Made by a program: the position numbers and the translations under genes. Shown here piece by piece: positions 1 through 9,988 of a stretch of 64,000 nt of DNA. The notes beneath the pieces were generated by a model. The model searched no databases. It saw nothing but the letters and a program-made list of their open reading frames with translations, and was not told the origin of the DNA. The stretch lies in the NCBI GenBank assembly GCA_012064385.1, contig QRDG01002502.1, positions 408,512 to 472,511 on the forward strand, given 5' to 3'. This stretch comes from Puccinellia tenuiflora (Eukaryota; Streptophyta; Magnoliopsida; Poales; Poaceae). Position 1 is the stretch's first letter, and each line of letters opens with the position of its first letter.

Positions 1-1035
1 AGCTGGTTTGCTGGAAAGGACACTCTCCACGGTAGAATGGAGCTTGCCTCGCCTCCCTAGGCGGACGCGCTTTGGGGCTCTTCTATCTCGTACGGGCCGT
101 TATGGCCTGGCGAGTGGGCTGTTGCGAGCGGACCGGGACCGTCATGCCCGATTCCGCTCGACGTAATGATGAGGGCCGACCCTCCTTCCTAGGAGTAGGT
201 CATCCCCGACAAGAGATGCTACCCGGCCCTCCTCATTCTCTTGGCAATGGCTCTTTTTGGTGTGTGTATTTGGGGTATTCGGGAGAAATCCCTGCCTGGT
301 GTGACCGGCACTGACATGATAGTGTATGTGGGCGTCGTCATCCTCCTTCAAGGGCATCAAGGCAGCCCCCTTTCCACCCCTTTTAAGTGCGGAGGAAAAA
401 ACTCTAGGACCAGCTCGCAGGTCCGGGACGTAGCAGAGCGACGACGCTTGTTCGCCTTCCTGAAGGTGCTGCCATGGTGCTCAGTGATCCTTGCGGCTTG
501 GTTCGTGATATGTGGTTGTGGTGCGAAGTTAGTCTCCTTCCAAGATGACAAATTTCAGAGTGCGCAATGTACTTGTCTCGTGGCGCCGCTGAAGCCATAT
601 TTTCTCTCTGTTATGGTATATCGCCTTCCACTTGCGAAGGCTAGATCTTCTCTTGGCCTTCCTTTTCTCCTAGTCTATTAAGGTGTAATATCATCTGGGC
701 GGTCATGATGTTGTGGTCGTGTCTCGGATGGTACGTTGTTTGGTGGCGGTCGTTAAAGTTTAGTGCTCTGCCTCCTCTTCTTGTGTCTGGGAGGGTCTTG
801 TGCGAGTTTGTTTGTTGCGATCCTCTAAGAGAAGATTTCTAATGTGGGTCGACTATTTTTTGCCTCGATTGTTGTTGGTGTTTATTGGTGTGTCGCGCAT
901 CGGCGCATGTTGTCAATGTTCTAGCGCTTTGCTAAATGTTGTGAGGTTTCTAGGCCTAGTTTCCCTTACCAACAAGCCACTTTTTCTCCATGAATATCAA
1001 TGAAATGCACTGTCCTCTGTTTTTCGTTTTAAAAA
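1..1035 (+). mobile_element. Putative 3' part of a LINE-like retroposon
   Basis: The segment is GC-rich to about position 650 and T-rich afterwards, with no convincing long ORF. It ends in a short A-rich run near 1031-1036. Motifs such as the CCTTCAAGGG block near 346 and CTTCCTGAAGGTG near 459 resemble those in the LINE-like element at 4064-5385. No TSD could be set because the left end lies outside the window. The overlapping short ORFs on both strands are not supported as genes. Assignment as a non-LTR retroposon is an inference from composition and these motifs; it could equally be unrelated transcribed debris. Confidence 0.3.
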
Positions 1036-1061
1036 ATCTCCCTCTATTCATTAATATAGTA

Positions 1062-1155
1062 CTCTCTCCGATCCATAAAAAATGTCACTCATTTTGTATT
1101 AAGTTAATACAAACTTCATACTAAGTGGGCGACACTTTTTATGGATCGGAGGGAG
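1062..1155. mobile_element. Stowaway-like MITE (Tc1/mariner), 94 bp
   Basis: The terminal inverted repeats read CTCTCTCCGATCCATAAAAA on the left and, in reverse complement, CTCCCTCCGATCCATAAAAA on the right. They are flanked by a TA duplication at 1060-1061 and 1156-1157. The size, the CTCCCTCCGATCCATAAAAA-type terminus and the TA target are classical Stowaway features. It has no coding capacity and would depend on a mariner-like transposase elsewhere. Confidence 0.9.
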
Positions 1156-1239
1156 TATATTTTAGCTTTTTTATTTGTATCTAACTAGACACGTTTTAAG
1201 CATTTTAATCTGTATCCAACAACATTGAAATGTCCAAAT

Positions 1240-3190
1240 ATTACTCTATAATTGAAGCCGGGCTAGCAGCGAGCAATCTGAGGGCATCTGCCGTCCTGTG
1301 TACCTGTCAGGTGGGTCCTCAAGATCAGCATTTTTTTCACGCCTCTCTCTGCTGCTCCCGCGATTCCCCACCCCGTCTCGCACCGCCTATCCGACCTCCC
1401 CACCGCCACCGACCTTCCACTCCATCGGCCCCGTGCCCCGCAACCTCCTCCTCGCCGCCTCCGACGACGGCCTGCTCCACCGCTACGATGCCGCTCCACG
1501 TGTCCGCGGGTGCTGGCGCCGTGCCTATCATCTCACCCCCGTACCTACCAACCTAGGCGCCGCGTGGCCTCTCCGACGCCGAGGAGGACGAGGCCGCCGA
1601 CAAGATCCTCGCATGGAGGCGGTGATGTGATGGCTTACCGCCACAATCGACCGGCGCTGCCCCGGGTGGACCTGCGCGAAGCTCTGGTTCCCCCACATGT
1701 GCCTCTGCGCTGTGGTATCCCTCCATGGCTGACCCGAGCAGCAGCAGCTCAAGCACATGGGAAGGAGGGGCCCCATGCGGTGTAGAAGGACGGTACGCTG
1801 GCAAAAACGCCTCTCTCGATCTCTTTCTCTCCAACCTTGGAGCCCCCTATATTTTTAGAATAGTTAGTCAATCAATTGGGCAGTTCGTTGATGCCCTAGA
1901 GCAGATTGTGTACGTACGGTAGTTTGAGGCGGATTAAGCTGTTATGTAGGTCTTCCAGTTTTGAGATGAGGAAGAGATGGCGATTTGGTCTCCGTCGCCT
2001 CAAGCGGAACCATCAAATCCTTGCTTGGTGAGAATGCCAAGTTAGCTAATTTGCCAAGGGGACCGACAGTGCATCTAGCAGCAATGGACCTGCTACAGAG
2101 TAATTTTGTATGGTTTGTCTAATATTGTGGTTCACCTATTTCGGTATTAGGGAGTTTTGCACTTCAACTTCATATGTAGATTATATATTAATCAGTCTAT
2201 CGCTGAAAAAAATTACAATGAAAAAGTATCAGGCTTAAGCCAGCTTATTTGCAACCATACAAAGACTGGATGTTAAGCACACTAATTAAATTTGATTTTT
2301 TTACTTCCTTGTAAGTTTTGCTCAGACCTTGCTCTGTTCCTCAATGATTAATTGCTCTATGCTGGCTGTATTGATGCTTACCAATATAGCACATCCTAAA
2401 TTCAGAGATCGTGTTATTATCAATGGCAAAATGGTAGTTTCCATGTCAATTCCAAATTGTTCCTCTTTGCACTTCTGCAATTTTTACCGGACCAACTCAG
2501 GCTACCTCTTGATTTAATGTCGGGTTATTTTATTTTTCTTTTCCCACAACTTATTTTGGCTTTCCCACATTTCAACAGGAGTGGAAATGGGTAGTGTTTG
2601 TGTATGTGCGTGGTGCGACTTTGAGGCGCTGGAATTCAGCAATGTGACAGATATCACAGGCGGCTGAGTCTCAGCTATGAGGGAAAGGAACTACCTGCAA
2701 GCGGACCCGGACTTCACTGTCCATGACTTCATGAAGAGATCAAAGCCCGAGCTTTACAACTCCTTCAAGCTGACAACATACTATGCACCATTAGCCTTTA
2801 CTTTTGCCCAATTTCAGTTTTCCTTTTTTCCGTACTCTTGGCAATGCACTCTATACGTTCGACAAATTGCAAACTTGCACAAAATGCCATTGAGCTAGAA
2901 AGAATTTCCAAGTGGATTATCAATCTTGTGGTTAAGTGAATTGCTATATAGCTTGATTGCCCCATAGACTGATATTACTAGCACTTCATGGTCAATGTGA
3001 GTAGCACACTGTTCTGCAAGATGTGCTCCAGTCTCTGTTTGCAGGTATTTGAGACTTGATATTTGTCAGTTCTATCGAACCACCTCTGATTTTTCTATCT
3101 CACTTCAGTTTTTTTCTTTTGTTAATTATCTAGAAAGGTTCTGCAAGAGTCGGCTATGATGCACCAATTCCAGATCTACAAAAGTAGTTA
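1240..3190 (+). pseudogene. Decayed multi-exon host gene relic, unidentified
   Basis: A GC-rich block (about 1370-1640) is followed by T-rich, intron-like DNA with short coding-like islands. One frame near 1436 includes RNLLLAASDDGLLHRYDA; another near 1568 includes GLSDAEEDEAADKILAWRR and then a stop. An island at about 1978-2110 reads DLVSVASSGTIKSLLGENA in one frame. An island at 2677-2790 begins MRERNYLQADPDFTVHDF and is rich in charged residues. A last candidate lies at 3133-3187 after a pyrimidine-rich tract. These islands have non-repetitive, protein-like composition, but frames do not join and stops intervene. I do not recognise the family. It may be a dead gene or a captured fragment. 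Confidence 0.3.
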
Positions 3191-4047
3191 ATCTATAATT
3201 ATTTTCTCATTTGTGTTTACTTCAAATGCATCAGCTATACTACAAGATATTGTTGTAACTGGTATGATTCTATGATTTTTTTCATGTAGCTAGCATCTCA
3301 TGCACCATCCATTTTGTATTTTTTTCCCGACACTCTTATGTCCACGCACTGTAAATTTCTTATGTACCAAGATGAGCAATCATGATCCGTTCGTCTATTC
3401 TCACTACTTTCTGAAGCAGTAAGTTTGCATGGTAAAACATGGTCCTTAGGCATATGATGATACTATTTTTCCGTGTAAATTACATTATCTCCCCGTTATT
3501 TCAGATGCACATTTGTTCAGTGGAAAACTTAAATCCTTTTTGTTGGGTTTTGTCCCTATATTTCTTCCCCTCGTGGAGGTTCTTTTATCCTCCGATGATT
3601 TGGCAGTGGTTTGGTATAGCAACTAACGTTATTTCAGAACTCCCACTAATTTCATCTGTTATGATTCTATTCTGATTAGGCGATGACCACCTTATTCCTG
3701 ATGTGTGCTTCAGTGACTTGGAAAGCAGTGTTTTACAATTAATCATTCAAAACTTCAAAGTTAGGTTCTTTTATCTCACCTCTTGGTATAACATCTTCAG
3801 CTTGATGTTTCATTGTACTCTTCTTTTTCGTCATTGTACTCGAACATATTGGTACATTCAGCTACATCTATAAGACAAAATGGTACATTTTGACTAAATT
3901 ATTGGATTACCTCTGTGTCAATCTTGTGTTTATTTGAAACGTCATAGTTTAGTTCTCACAAGTAAACATTGTAAGTAAATCTTATCTTATCAAATAAAGC
4001 AACAATGAACAAGAACGTGGATTCGCTAGTGAAACTCATTGTTATCA
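3191..4047. other. AT-rich unassigned DNA
   Basis: This stretch is T-rich with no ORF of protein-like composition, no terminal repeats and no LTR end that I can see. It may be the 3' part (introns or UTR) of the gene relic upstream. It ends at the target site of the retroposon that follows. Confidence 0.5.
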
Positions 4048-4063
4048 GTGTAGTACCCATGTT
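4048..4063. repeat. 16-bp target-site duplication, left copy
   Basis: The sequence GTGTAGTACCCATGTT is repeated exactly at 5386-5401. The two copies bracket the minus-strand LINE-like element. A duplication of this length is expected of target-primed reverse transcription by non-LTR retrotransposons. Confidence 0.9.
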
Positions 4064-5385
4064 TGCCACGAAACAGGATTTCGCCCCGCTTTATAAATAA
4101 AGCCAAACGGCCAAACCGATACATAGTGATGAGGAAAACCTCTTACAAGCAGATCAAAGATAAACTACTAAGCCTAAGAAGCTTCTAGCTTGTCACCGAA
4201 GACGACGGGACTAAGGAAGCCGAAACTCCACGACAACGCCCTCAAGAGGGTAACGACGCAAAAGCGCCGCCGCCGCTGAGACCACGAGGGTCTAGGGTTT
4301 TCACCCGGAGACATGTGACGAGAGTGGCCACGACAACGCCCTCAAGAGGGTCACGACGCCCGCAGGCGTCGCCGTCATCGGCGCCGAAGCGCTGGGATTT
4401 CGCCCGGAAAAACTCTCGCCAAATTCGGTACCTCAGACCACCACCAATCCCCGAGCCGAGCTTCCAAACAAGATCTGGGCGCTGGCCAAGCCAAGGCGCC
4501 GCCACCACCAGGAGTCCCCGCCGCCCAGTCCTTGCCACCCACGTGGACCAAAGACGGACCATCACCACCGCCACGATGCCCCGCCGCCGAGACGCCCGTG
4601 CAGCCCACCTTCCGGAGCCGCCGCCCCGGCATCCGCGAACTCGCGCTCGTGGAGCGAGGTGCATTATGTGACATGCGAGGCGGATGAGGTAGCAAGGTAT
4701 GAACCAGAGGACGGCAGAAGCACGGCCACCTGGAGGAGAACTGTCCTCCACCGCGAAACGCGGTTACCGACCGGGCGCGGCAACAGGCCCGGAGGGCCTG
4801 TAAAGTCGTCGCCACGCTGCAGCAAGTTAGCCATTCTGCCGGAACCCTGCTGATCGCGCCGTGCTACAGCCACCGTCTCTAGAGGGCGACATCGGCGTGG
4901 GCCCGCCCAGGCCCAGATCTGGGCCGACGGCACAAGCCTGGCCGCCACCGCCGCGTCACCCTGCCGACTGACGCCAGCATCATGCCACCCCGCCACACCG
5001 AGCCGCGCCGCCGTCGCCGCCTTGCAGGACCGGCAGCCGGGCTGCTGCCACCAAGAGGCAGCAACAGCCGCGAGCCGAACCGCCGCCGCCTCGACGCACG
5101 TGAGGCCGTCCCTGACGCAGCCCGCCAGCCGCCGCCGCGCCAGCCCAGGACAGCCACCACCAAGCCGCACCGCCGCCGGGGAGAACGCCGTCCCGCTCGG
5201 ATCTACGCGCCGCGGGGAAAGGAGAGCCAGCCGCCGCCGGCACCGCGCGGGCTTTGCCCGGCGGCGCACGCCGGCGGCGGCCGGGGAGAGAGGGGAAGGG
5301 AGGAGGGAGACGGGGAAGCTAGGGTTTCCGCCCCCGGGTCGCACGGGAGCGGCCGAGGAGCGGGGAGGGGGAAAAAGGAAGTTCC
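4064..5385 (-). mobile_element. LINE-like retroposon, probably non-autonomous, complete insertion
   Basis: The element lies between perfect 16-bp TSDs, so both ends of the insertion are exact. On the minus strand the 5' end is C-rich and very GC-rich, and the 3' end reads TTTATAAAGCGGGGCGAAAT before the TSD, a 3' terminus I recall from grass LINE copies. There is no poly(A) tail. Two copies of a CCCTC-AA-GAGGG inverted repeat stand exactly 100 bp apart (4239-4250 and 4339-4350), each followed by a GGGT-type hairpin that on the element sense strand has a GAAA loop (about 4294-4307; degenerate near 4396). Overlapping ORFs up to 244 codons exist on both strands but look like GC-rich composition effects. 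No reverse transcriptase or endonuclease is present, so mobilisation in trans is inferred. Confidence 0.7.
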
Positions 5386-5401
5386 GTGTAGTACCCATGT
5401 T
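5386..5401. repeat. 16-bp target-site duplication, right copy
   Basis: Exact second copy of the motif at 4048-4063, defining the 5' boundary of the minus-strand retroposon. Confidence 0.9.
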
Positions 5402-5617
5402 AAGCCAATTATTGTCGCATGCAATAAAAGCAAATCATGCATGAACTACTGACATCAAGTTTTGACTGAGATAAAACGACGAATCACAAAGACGCCGGCC
5501 ACACCATGCAATAACGGTAAATCGACGGCGCGGCGAAGCGTGCTACTCCGTCTAGTATATATTAATGATCGGAGGAAGCAGTACAATGTAGCTGTACGGT
5601 CGGAAATTCACCTCTAC
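5402..5617. other. Short unassigned spacer
   Basis: This continues the pre-insertion sequence after the retroposon. A degraded Stowaway-like pair (CTACTCCGTC near 5543 and GGAGGAAGCAG near 5571) may be present but is too diverged to call. Confidence 0.35.
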
Positions 5618-5983
5618 ACCCGAGCTCACATGCACCTGTTTTTTTCGAGCAATTTTAAAAAATAGTAAAACATTATGAAAAAATCTGAAAAAAAATTGGT
5701 GACACACACATATGAGTTCTCCATACTCGTGCAAATTTTCGGAATGAAATGACAATTGTTGTGCTCTGTACAAAAAATATAAAATCAGTGTTTTCAAATT
5801 TGTGTTTTTAGATCTCATTCTGACAACTGTATTTGTCTTTTTTGTACAGAGCACAGAAATTGTCATTTTATTCCGAAATTTTGCACGAGTATGGAAACTC
5901 ATATATGTATGTCACCAATTTTTTTCAGATTTTTTATAATGTTTTACTATTTTTTAAAATTGCTCGAAAATACCAGGTGCTGG
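5618..5983. mobile_element. Fold-back MITE (long terminal inverted repeats)
   Basis: The arms at about 5618-5790 and 5825-5983 are reverse complements over most of their length. For example, TTCGAGCAATTTTAAAAAAT on the left pairs with ATTTTTTAAAATTGCTCGAA on the right, and TGTGCTCTGTACAAAAAA pairs with TTTTTTGTACAGAGCACA-type sequence across the centre. It is AT-rich and noncoding. The right tip is abutted by the poly(A) tail of the next element, so the outermost bases on that side are missing or displaced and no TSD was found. Long-TIR elements of this kind are often Mutator-like, which remains an inference. Confidence 0.65.
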
Positions 5984-7075
5984 TTTTTTTTTTTGTTTTT
6001 TTTGCGGGAGTTCAGAGAGCTTTTATTCAGCTAAAACAGCTCCTGCCTGATCAGCTTGATATAACCAGCTTCTGGAGGCCGCCAACCATGGCCTGGTAGT
6101 ACAGCTGCAGCCTTCTTTGGAATTTCAAGGACTGCAAGCGCCTCCTTTGCAGTCTTCACAGACTGCCTAGGATCATAAAAACCCTTATCATGAGTCCAAC
6201 TATTTCTTGAGCTCCATATCGCCCACATAACTGTCACAATTTTTGCACGATCAGACTCAGAAAATCTCGAGTCGCAGACAATATCACGCGACCAAGTTAC
6301 TGGATGCAGCTGTGGAAGTGTGACATCCAACCAACACTGTGCTTCATCCCAGAATCTTCTAGCATGATCACAAGTAACCAGAGCATGCAAGAGATCCTCA
6401 TCCGATGCCAAGCATATCTTGCATCGGCCAATTTCGACAATATGCCTAAATTTCAAAGTAGCTTCTACTGGCAGAATACCACGAAGAACCCTCCACCAGA
6501 AGACCCGTACTTTTGGCATAACATTCAATTTCCACAGAGAGGACCACAGCTGTCGATTTGACGTTGATGGTTCAGTTATCGTCCCTTCGCCTAGAGCAAT
6601 ATGCTCGTTGCGGCTCGTCAGAGCACGATATGCAGTCTTGACAGTATATCCTCCCAGCTTCTCCAAGGACCAGGCCCAAAAATCTTCACCACCACCACGT
6701 CTCAAAGGAATATTGAGAATGGCATCCGCCTCAGGTGCTATGAAGTTTCTTCTGACCATCTCCACCCTCCAACTACCAGTTTCATGATTAATAAGATCAG
6801 ACACTGTAGTTAACTGATCCGCTTCCAATTGAACTGATGGCTTCATTGTTACTGTACCCGGAATCCATTGATCATTCCACACAGACACCGACGTACCATC
6901 TCCGATCCGTTCCCCTGTACGGTTCCCTATTTACGCCGTGGCTTATGCTGCATCATTTAGCCACCGAACAATGACACAACGTTGCTCACCAAGTCCTAGC
7001 AGAGGCAATGTATAGAAATGTCCAAGCAGGCTTGCATTCAAGTACTGCTGCACGATCAATGCCATTCCCTGATTG
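5984..7075 (-). mobile_element. 5'-truncated LINE with oligo(A) tail
   Basis: On the minus strand this segment ends with AATAAAAGCTCTCTGAACTC and an A-rich tail (plus-strand T run at 5984-6003), a normal LINE 3' end. The tail directly abuts the fold-back MITE, so this copy probably inserted into the MITE's right end. Coding remnants run to about 7075, and the upstream RT is lost. No matching TSD was found at the 5' side. Confidence 0.7.
6031..6888 (-). pseudogene. LINE ORF2 C-terminal fragment (zf-RVT region)
   Basis: This 285-residue open frame corresponds to the part of a plant LINE ORF2 protein downstream of the reverse transcriptase domain. It opens with the WNDQWIPG block that follows the RT domain in such proteins. 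A central SSLWKLNVMPKVRVFWWRVL segment and a following CKIC...H..V.C arrangement are the zf-RVT (reverse-transcriptase-associated zinc-binding) signature. After it come the tryptophan-rich MWAIWSSRN motif and a GWRPPEAGYIKL block that normally leads into RNase H; the frame ends there. The first methionine is internal to the ancestral protein: LINE-like residues continue upstream to about 7075 in broken frames. With no RT or endonuclease it cannot act on its own. Confidence 0.8.
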
Positions 7076-7139
7076 ACTCAACTAATGAAGACAGGGATGG
7101 ATATCAGTGACGTACTAACGAACCATGCGAAAAGAAATA

Positions 7140-7232
7140 CTCCATCCGATCCGTAAAATGTGACGCCGGGAAACAACATAACGTGAAGAAACCTAGGTAC
7201 AAGTTACGACAGTTTTATCGGACCAGAGGGAG
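7140..7232. mobile_element. Degraded Stowaway-like MITE
   Basis: The left terminus CTCCATCCGATCCGTAAAAT and right terminus ending CGGACCAGAGGGAG are diverged versions of the Stowaway TIR. TA is duplicated at 7138-7139 and 7233-7234. The interior is short and noncoding. Divergence of the two TIRs suggests an old insertion. Confidence 0.7.
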
Positions 7233-7234
7233 TA

Positions 7235-7635
7235 TAAGTTTGAAATCTTACAAAGACCAAAATAAAAGCAGACATGGGTTTCTAGATGCTTCATTTTCTC
7301 GTATGAACTTTGAAGTGAAGAAATATATACAATACATGAAGGAAATTTCCTACAAAATTAGAGTAGTTTAGCGGAGTAATCCACTGAATCTTTGATGGTT
7401 TCACTCCTGATCAAGAGTCTTGTCCCTTCGGAGACATAGATGACAAAGGGTTCTATAGAGAAAATTCATACAAATTGAAAATTCTAGAAGACCTCTATAA
7501 AAGAAACCTCTCATTTGGTTTGGATGTATCATCTGAATATTACATAAGAGGCCAGTCAGTTCTATCGAAGCGAACCCACTCCTTTTTTTTTTTGCTCTTC
7601 TTCATTTAGTCACCATATAAAGAGAGCGGCGATAT
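7235..7635. other. Unassigned AT-rich spacer
   Basis: No ORF of protein-like composition, no repeat termini and no recognisable element were seen between the second Stowaway and the next fold-back element. Confidence 0.45.
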
Positions 7636-8031
7636 GGAGGCCGGGCTACATGTAGCCCGGTTTTCCAAAACATTTTGAATCCACAAATTTGACTTTCAAA
7701 AAATTCTGAAAAAAATTATGGTCGTAGATAATACTATGATCTACCACTGTGAAAATTTTCAAGCGCAAATTCGAAATATTTTGATCTACGCAAAAAAGAG
7801 AAATCTGGCAAGATTTCAATTTTTTTAGATTGCGCACTGTTCACCGAGTCAGCTCTGCGGATTTTCTCTTTTTTGCTCAGAACAGAATACAAGGAATTTT
7901 TGATTGAAAATTTTCACAGTGATAGATCAATGTATTATCTACAACTATGATTTTTTTTCAGAATTTTTCGATACAAAAATTTGCAGATTCAAATTTTTTT
8001 GGAAAACCGGGCTACATGTAGCCCGGCCTCC
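7636..8031. mobile_element. Fold-back MITE with self-palindromic tips
   Basis: Each end carries GGAGG followed by the perfect 20-bp palindrome CCGGGCTACATGTAGCCCGG and then TTTTCC. The two ends are reverse complements of each other. Arms of roughly 180 bp pair across a short centre near 7830 (for example GAAAATTTTCA near 7750 and TGAAAATTTTCAC near 7905). It is AT-rich internally and has no coding capacity. No clear TSD was found (8- to 10-bp windows checked by eye). A Mutator-type origin is possible but unproven. Confidence 0.8.
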
Positions 8032-8079
8032 ATTTCGACTTTTCGCCATACAAACACTTATGTTTTATATAACATTTTT

Positions 8080-9390
8080 AGGATAAAGAGCATATATTAA
8101 TATCGCGGAGACACCAATTACACCCAGCCTCTACACCAGCTCAATACCTAAAGGCATTACGGATGCACACATCCGAAAAAAGAGAAGAAGAAACTAAAAA
8201 AAAAGTCCCACTACAGAGTTCCAGTCCTTACAGCAGCAGCAGCACAACCACCTGCCAAGACAACACCTGATGTCTAAAATCTCCAGAAGCAACACCTTCA
8301 AGAAGGGAACAGTGCACAACCGCCATCGTCGCCTGATCATAGATTAAGGGTTTTCACCCTGGAGATAGTCCCCGCTCTCAAAACAATGCCTTCAATAAGA
8401 TCATTACCACACACAACCAATTAAGGTCAGACCTTGGATTTTCACCCTGAAAGGTAAGACTGAACTTCACTTATGATGTCGCCCCCACTTACATACTGCT
8501 GCCACGATTCCTGAAACTCCAAGCCAGTTCCTCATCGAAGCAAAGGCTCCGAGCACCATGGCCAGACCTCCAATCCCAGCGTTCATGATCTTCTCCCCTC
8601 TGACTTCACCATGGATTATCCCATGCTGGAAACAGAAGCAGAGCTTCGCCCCGGTTCTCCGCCGCGACCGAATCCCACCCGATCCAGCAATCTATAGGTC
8701 TTAACCCCGTGGGATATCATCGGTGGAGCCTTCTGGAACCCATCACTCTGGCCAGATCAAAGAAGGTCGGCTTGAAGCAGCTCTTCGTCTTGGCGCAAGA
8801 AGAAACCTAGGACCACCGCCATCATTCTTAAGCCTCGCGGACCCCGACGCCGCGAGACCACACCCAACAGGAACGGCAGCAATGGAGGGGTGGACCAGTG
8901 CCAAACCCTAGGTCGTCGGCGTGGCCAAAAAGGCCACAACCAGACTACCACAGCCGGCCCTGGCTGGACCCGGCATACCCAGATCAACGCCAAGGCGAGA
9001 TCGGACAGCGAAGCCCAGTTTGCCCCGACGGCACCGCGACCTGGACGCCAAGCGCCGGATCGGCCGGCCGCCGACGACTCCCCACCACCACCACTACGCC
9101 GATCCACTAGGGAACCTCAGGCGTCGATCTCCGACCGCGCCGCCCAATGGCCGCTACCACGCCTCACCGCCCCTGCGATACGCCACCGCGTACCACCTCT
9201 CCTGCCCACCATCGTCGCCGGGGTGGGCGCCACCACCACCGCCGTCATCGGCAGGGGCTTGAGCCTGGAGGCTTCTAGGTTCTGGGGGTGGCGGCGCCTC
9301 CGGGGCCGCCCGGGTGGGAGGCGACCCAGGAGGGATCTTGGCGGCGGCGGCTGGGAGGGCAGAGGGCTGGGGAGCGTCTTGAGCAACGCT
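8080..9390 (-). mobile_element. LINE-like retroposon (3' end at ~8080), 5' part triplicated
   Basis: On the minus strand it ends GCGATATTAATATATGCTCT, a terminus I recall from grass LINE copies. It carries the same sense-strand hairpin motifs as the element at 4064-5385: CCTTC-AA-GAAGG (8295-8306) and GGGTTTTCACCC-type blocks (8346 and 8440). The body is GC-rich, without RT. The 5' boundary near 9390 is estimated from where the composition changes to promoter-like, host-like sequence. From position 8765 onwards it belongs to the tandem repeat described separately. Confidence 0.5.
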
Positions 9391-9988
9391 ACTCTTCCTC
9401 CGGGGGATCCCGTCGCTTCCGACCCCCGGTTCCTAATCGCGACACACGTCCATCGACACGGGGCCCACACACCGCATACCATACCTCGTACGCCTTATCC
9501 GTTCCCAGTCACACGTCCTCTCCTTTTACTTTTCCCCCTCGCGGCCATGGATAAGGAAAGCTCACACTACCGCACCGTCCCTTTTTTCCAGCGAAGTGCT
9601 GCCGTCGCCACAGCCGCACGTTTACCTAGCCACGACGTTCTCCGCTGCCCACCGCAGGACCTCCGACGGCGGCCTGTCGTGCATCTACACCTATGACCGC
9701 GCCCCCTTCATCTTCTTCAATGCGGGCGACATCAATGATGCTAGCGAGGGCGAGGCAGACGCAGGAGGAGTCGTGCCTGAGGAGGGCTGAGCTCGTTGCG
9801 CTCCCCCCAGGTGGATGGCGTCAAGGGGAAGGGCCGGCGAGTTGTAGAGGATGTTGCGGGGCGACCTTCCACTTGTTCCCTCTCTCTCCTACCTCCGGCG
9901 AGGATGGCACCTCCTATGTTGCGGACCTCCACCACGGCCGCCCTCCATTCCCATGTCGCCGACACCATGTCGTGGAACGCAGCAGCGG
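8765..9988. repeat. Tandem repeat unit 1 (1224 bp)
   Basis: First of three direct copies beginning GGTCGGCTTGAAGCAGCTCT and ending GTGGAACGCAGCAGCGG. Each unit joins the 5' portion of the minus-strand LINE-like retroposon to a downstream fragment that looks like host promoter plus exon. On its left this copy runs continuously into the rest of the LINE, so it keeps the original left context. Confidence 0.9.
9391..9790 (+). pseudogene. Host-like 5' gene fragment in repeat unit 1 (repeated at ~10610-10995 and ~11830-12235)
   Basis: Downstream of the LINE boundary the sequence resembles a promoter and leader, then a candidate ATG at 9547 in a short frame that begins MDKESSHYRTVPFF. A polypyrimidine run ending in CCAG (about 9580-9592) looks like a splice acceptor. 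It is followed by a frame reading VYLATTFSAAHRRTSDGG and IYTYDRAPFIFFNAGD that stops near 9790. The same fragment recurs in units 2 and 3 with substitutions. I do not recognise a family. The fragment may be a truncated gene or captured DNA. Long ORFs crossing the whole unit (up to 299 codons) are produced by GC-rich composition and are not accepted as genes. Confidence 0.3.

Noticed and set aside
4242..5398. ORFs of 60-244 codons in the GC-rich retroposon
   Set aside because: All six frames are open in parts. No reverse transcriptase or endonuclease motif is present in any of them.
5618..8031. 9-bp TSDs proving Mutator origin of the two fold-back elements
   Set aside because: I compared the flanks by eye and found no matching 8- to 10-bp duplication, so the superfamily is left open.
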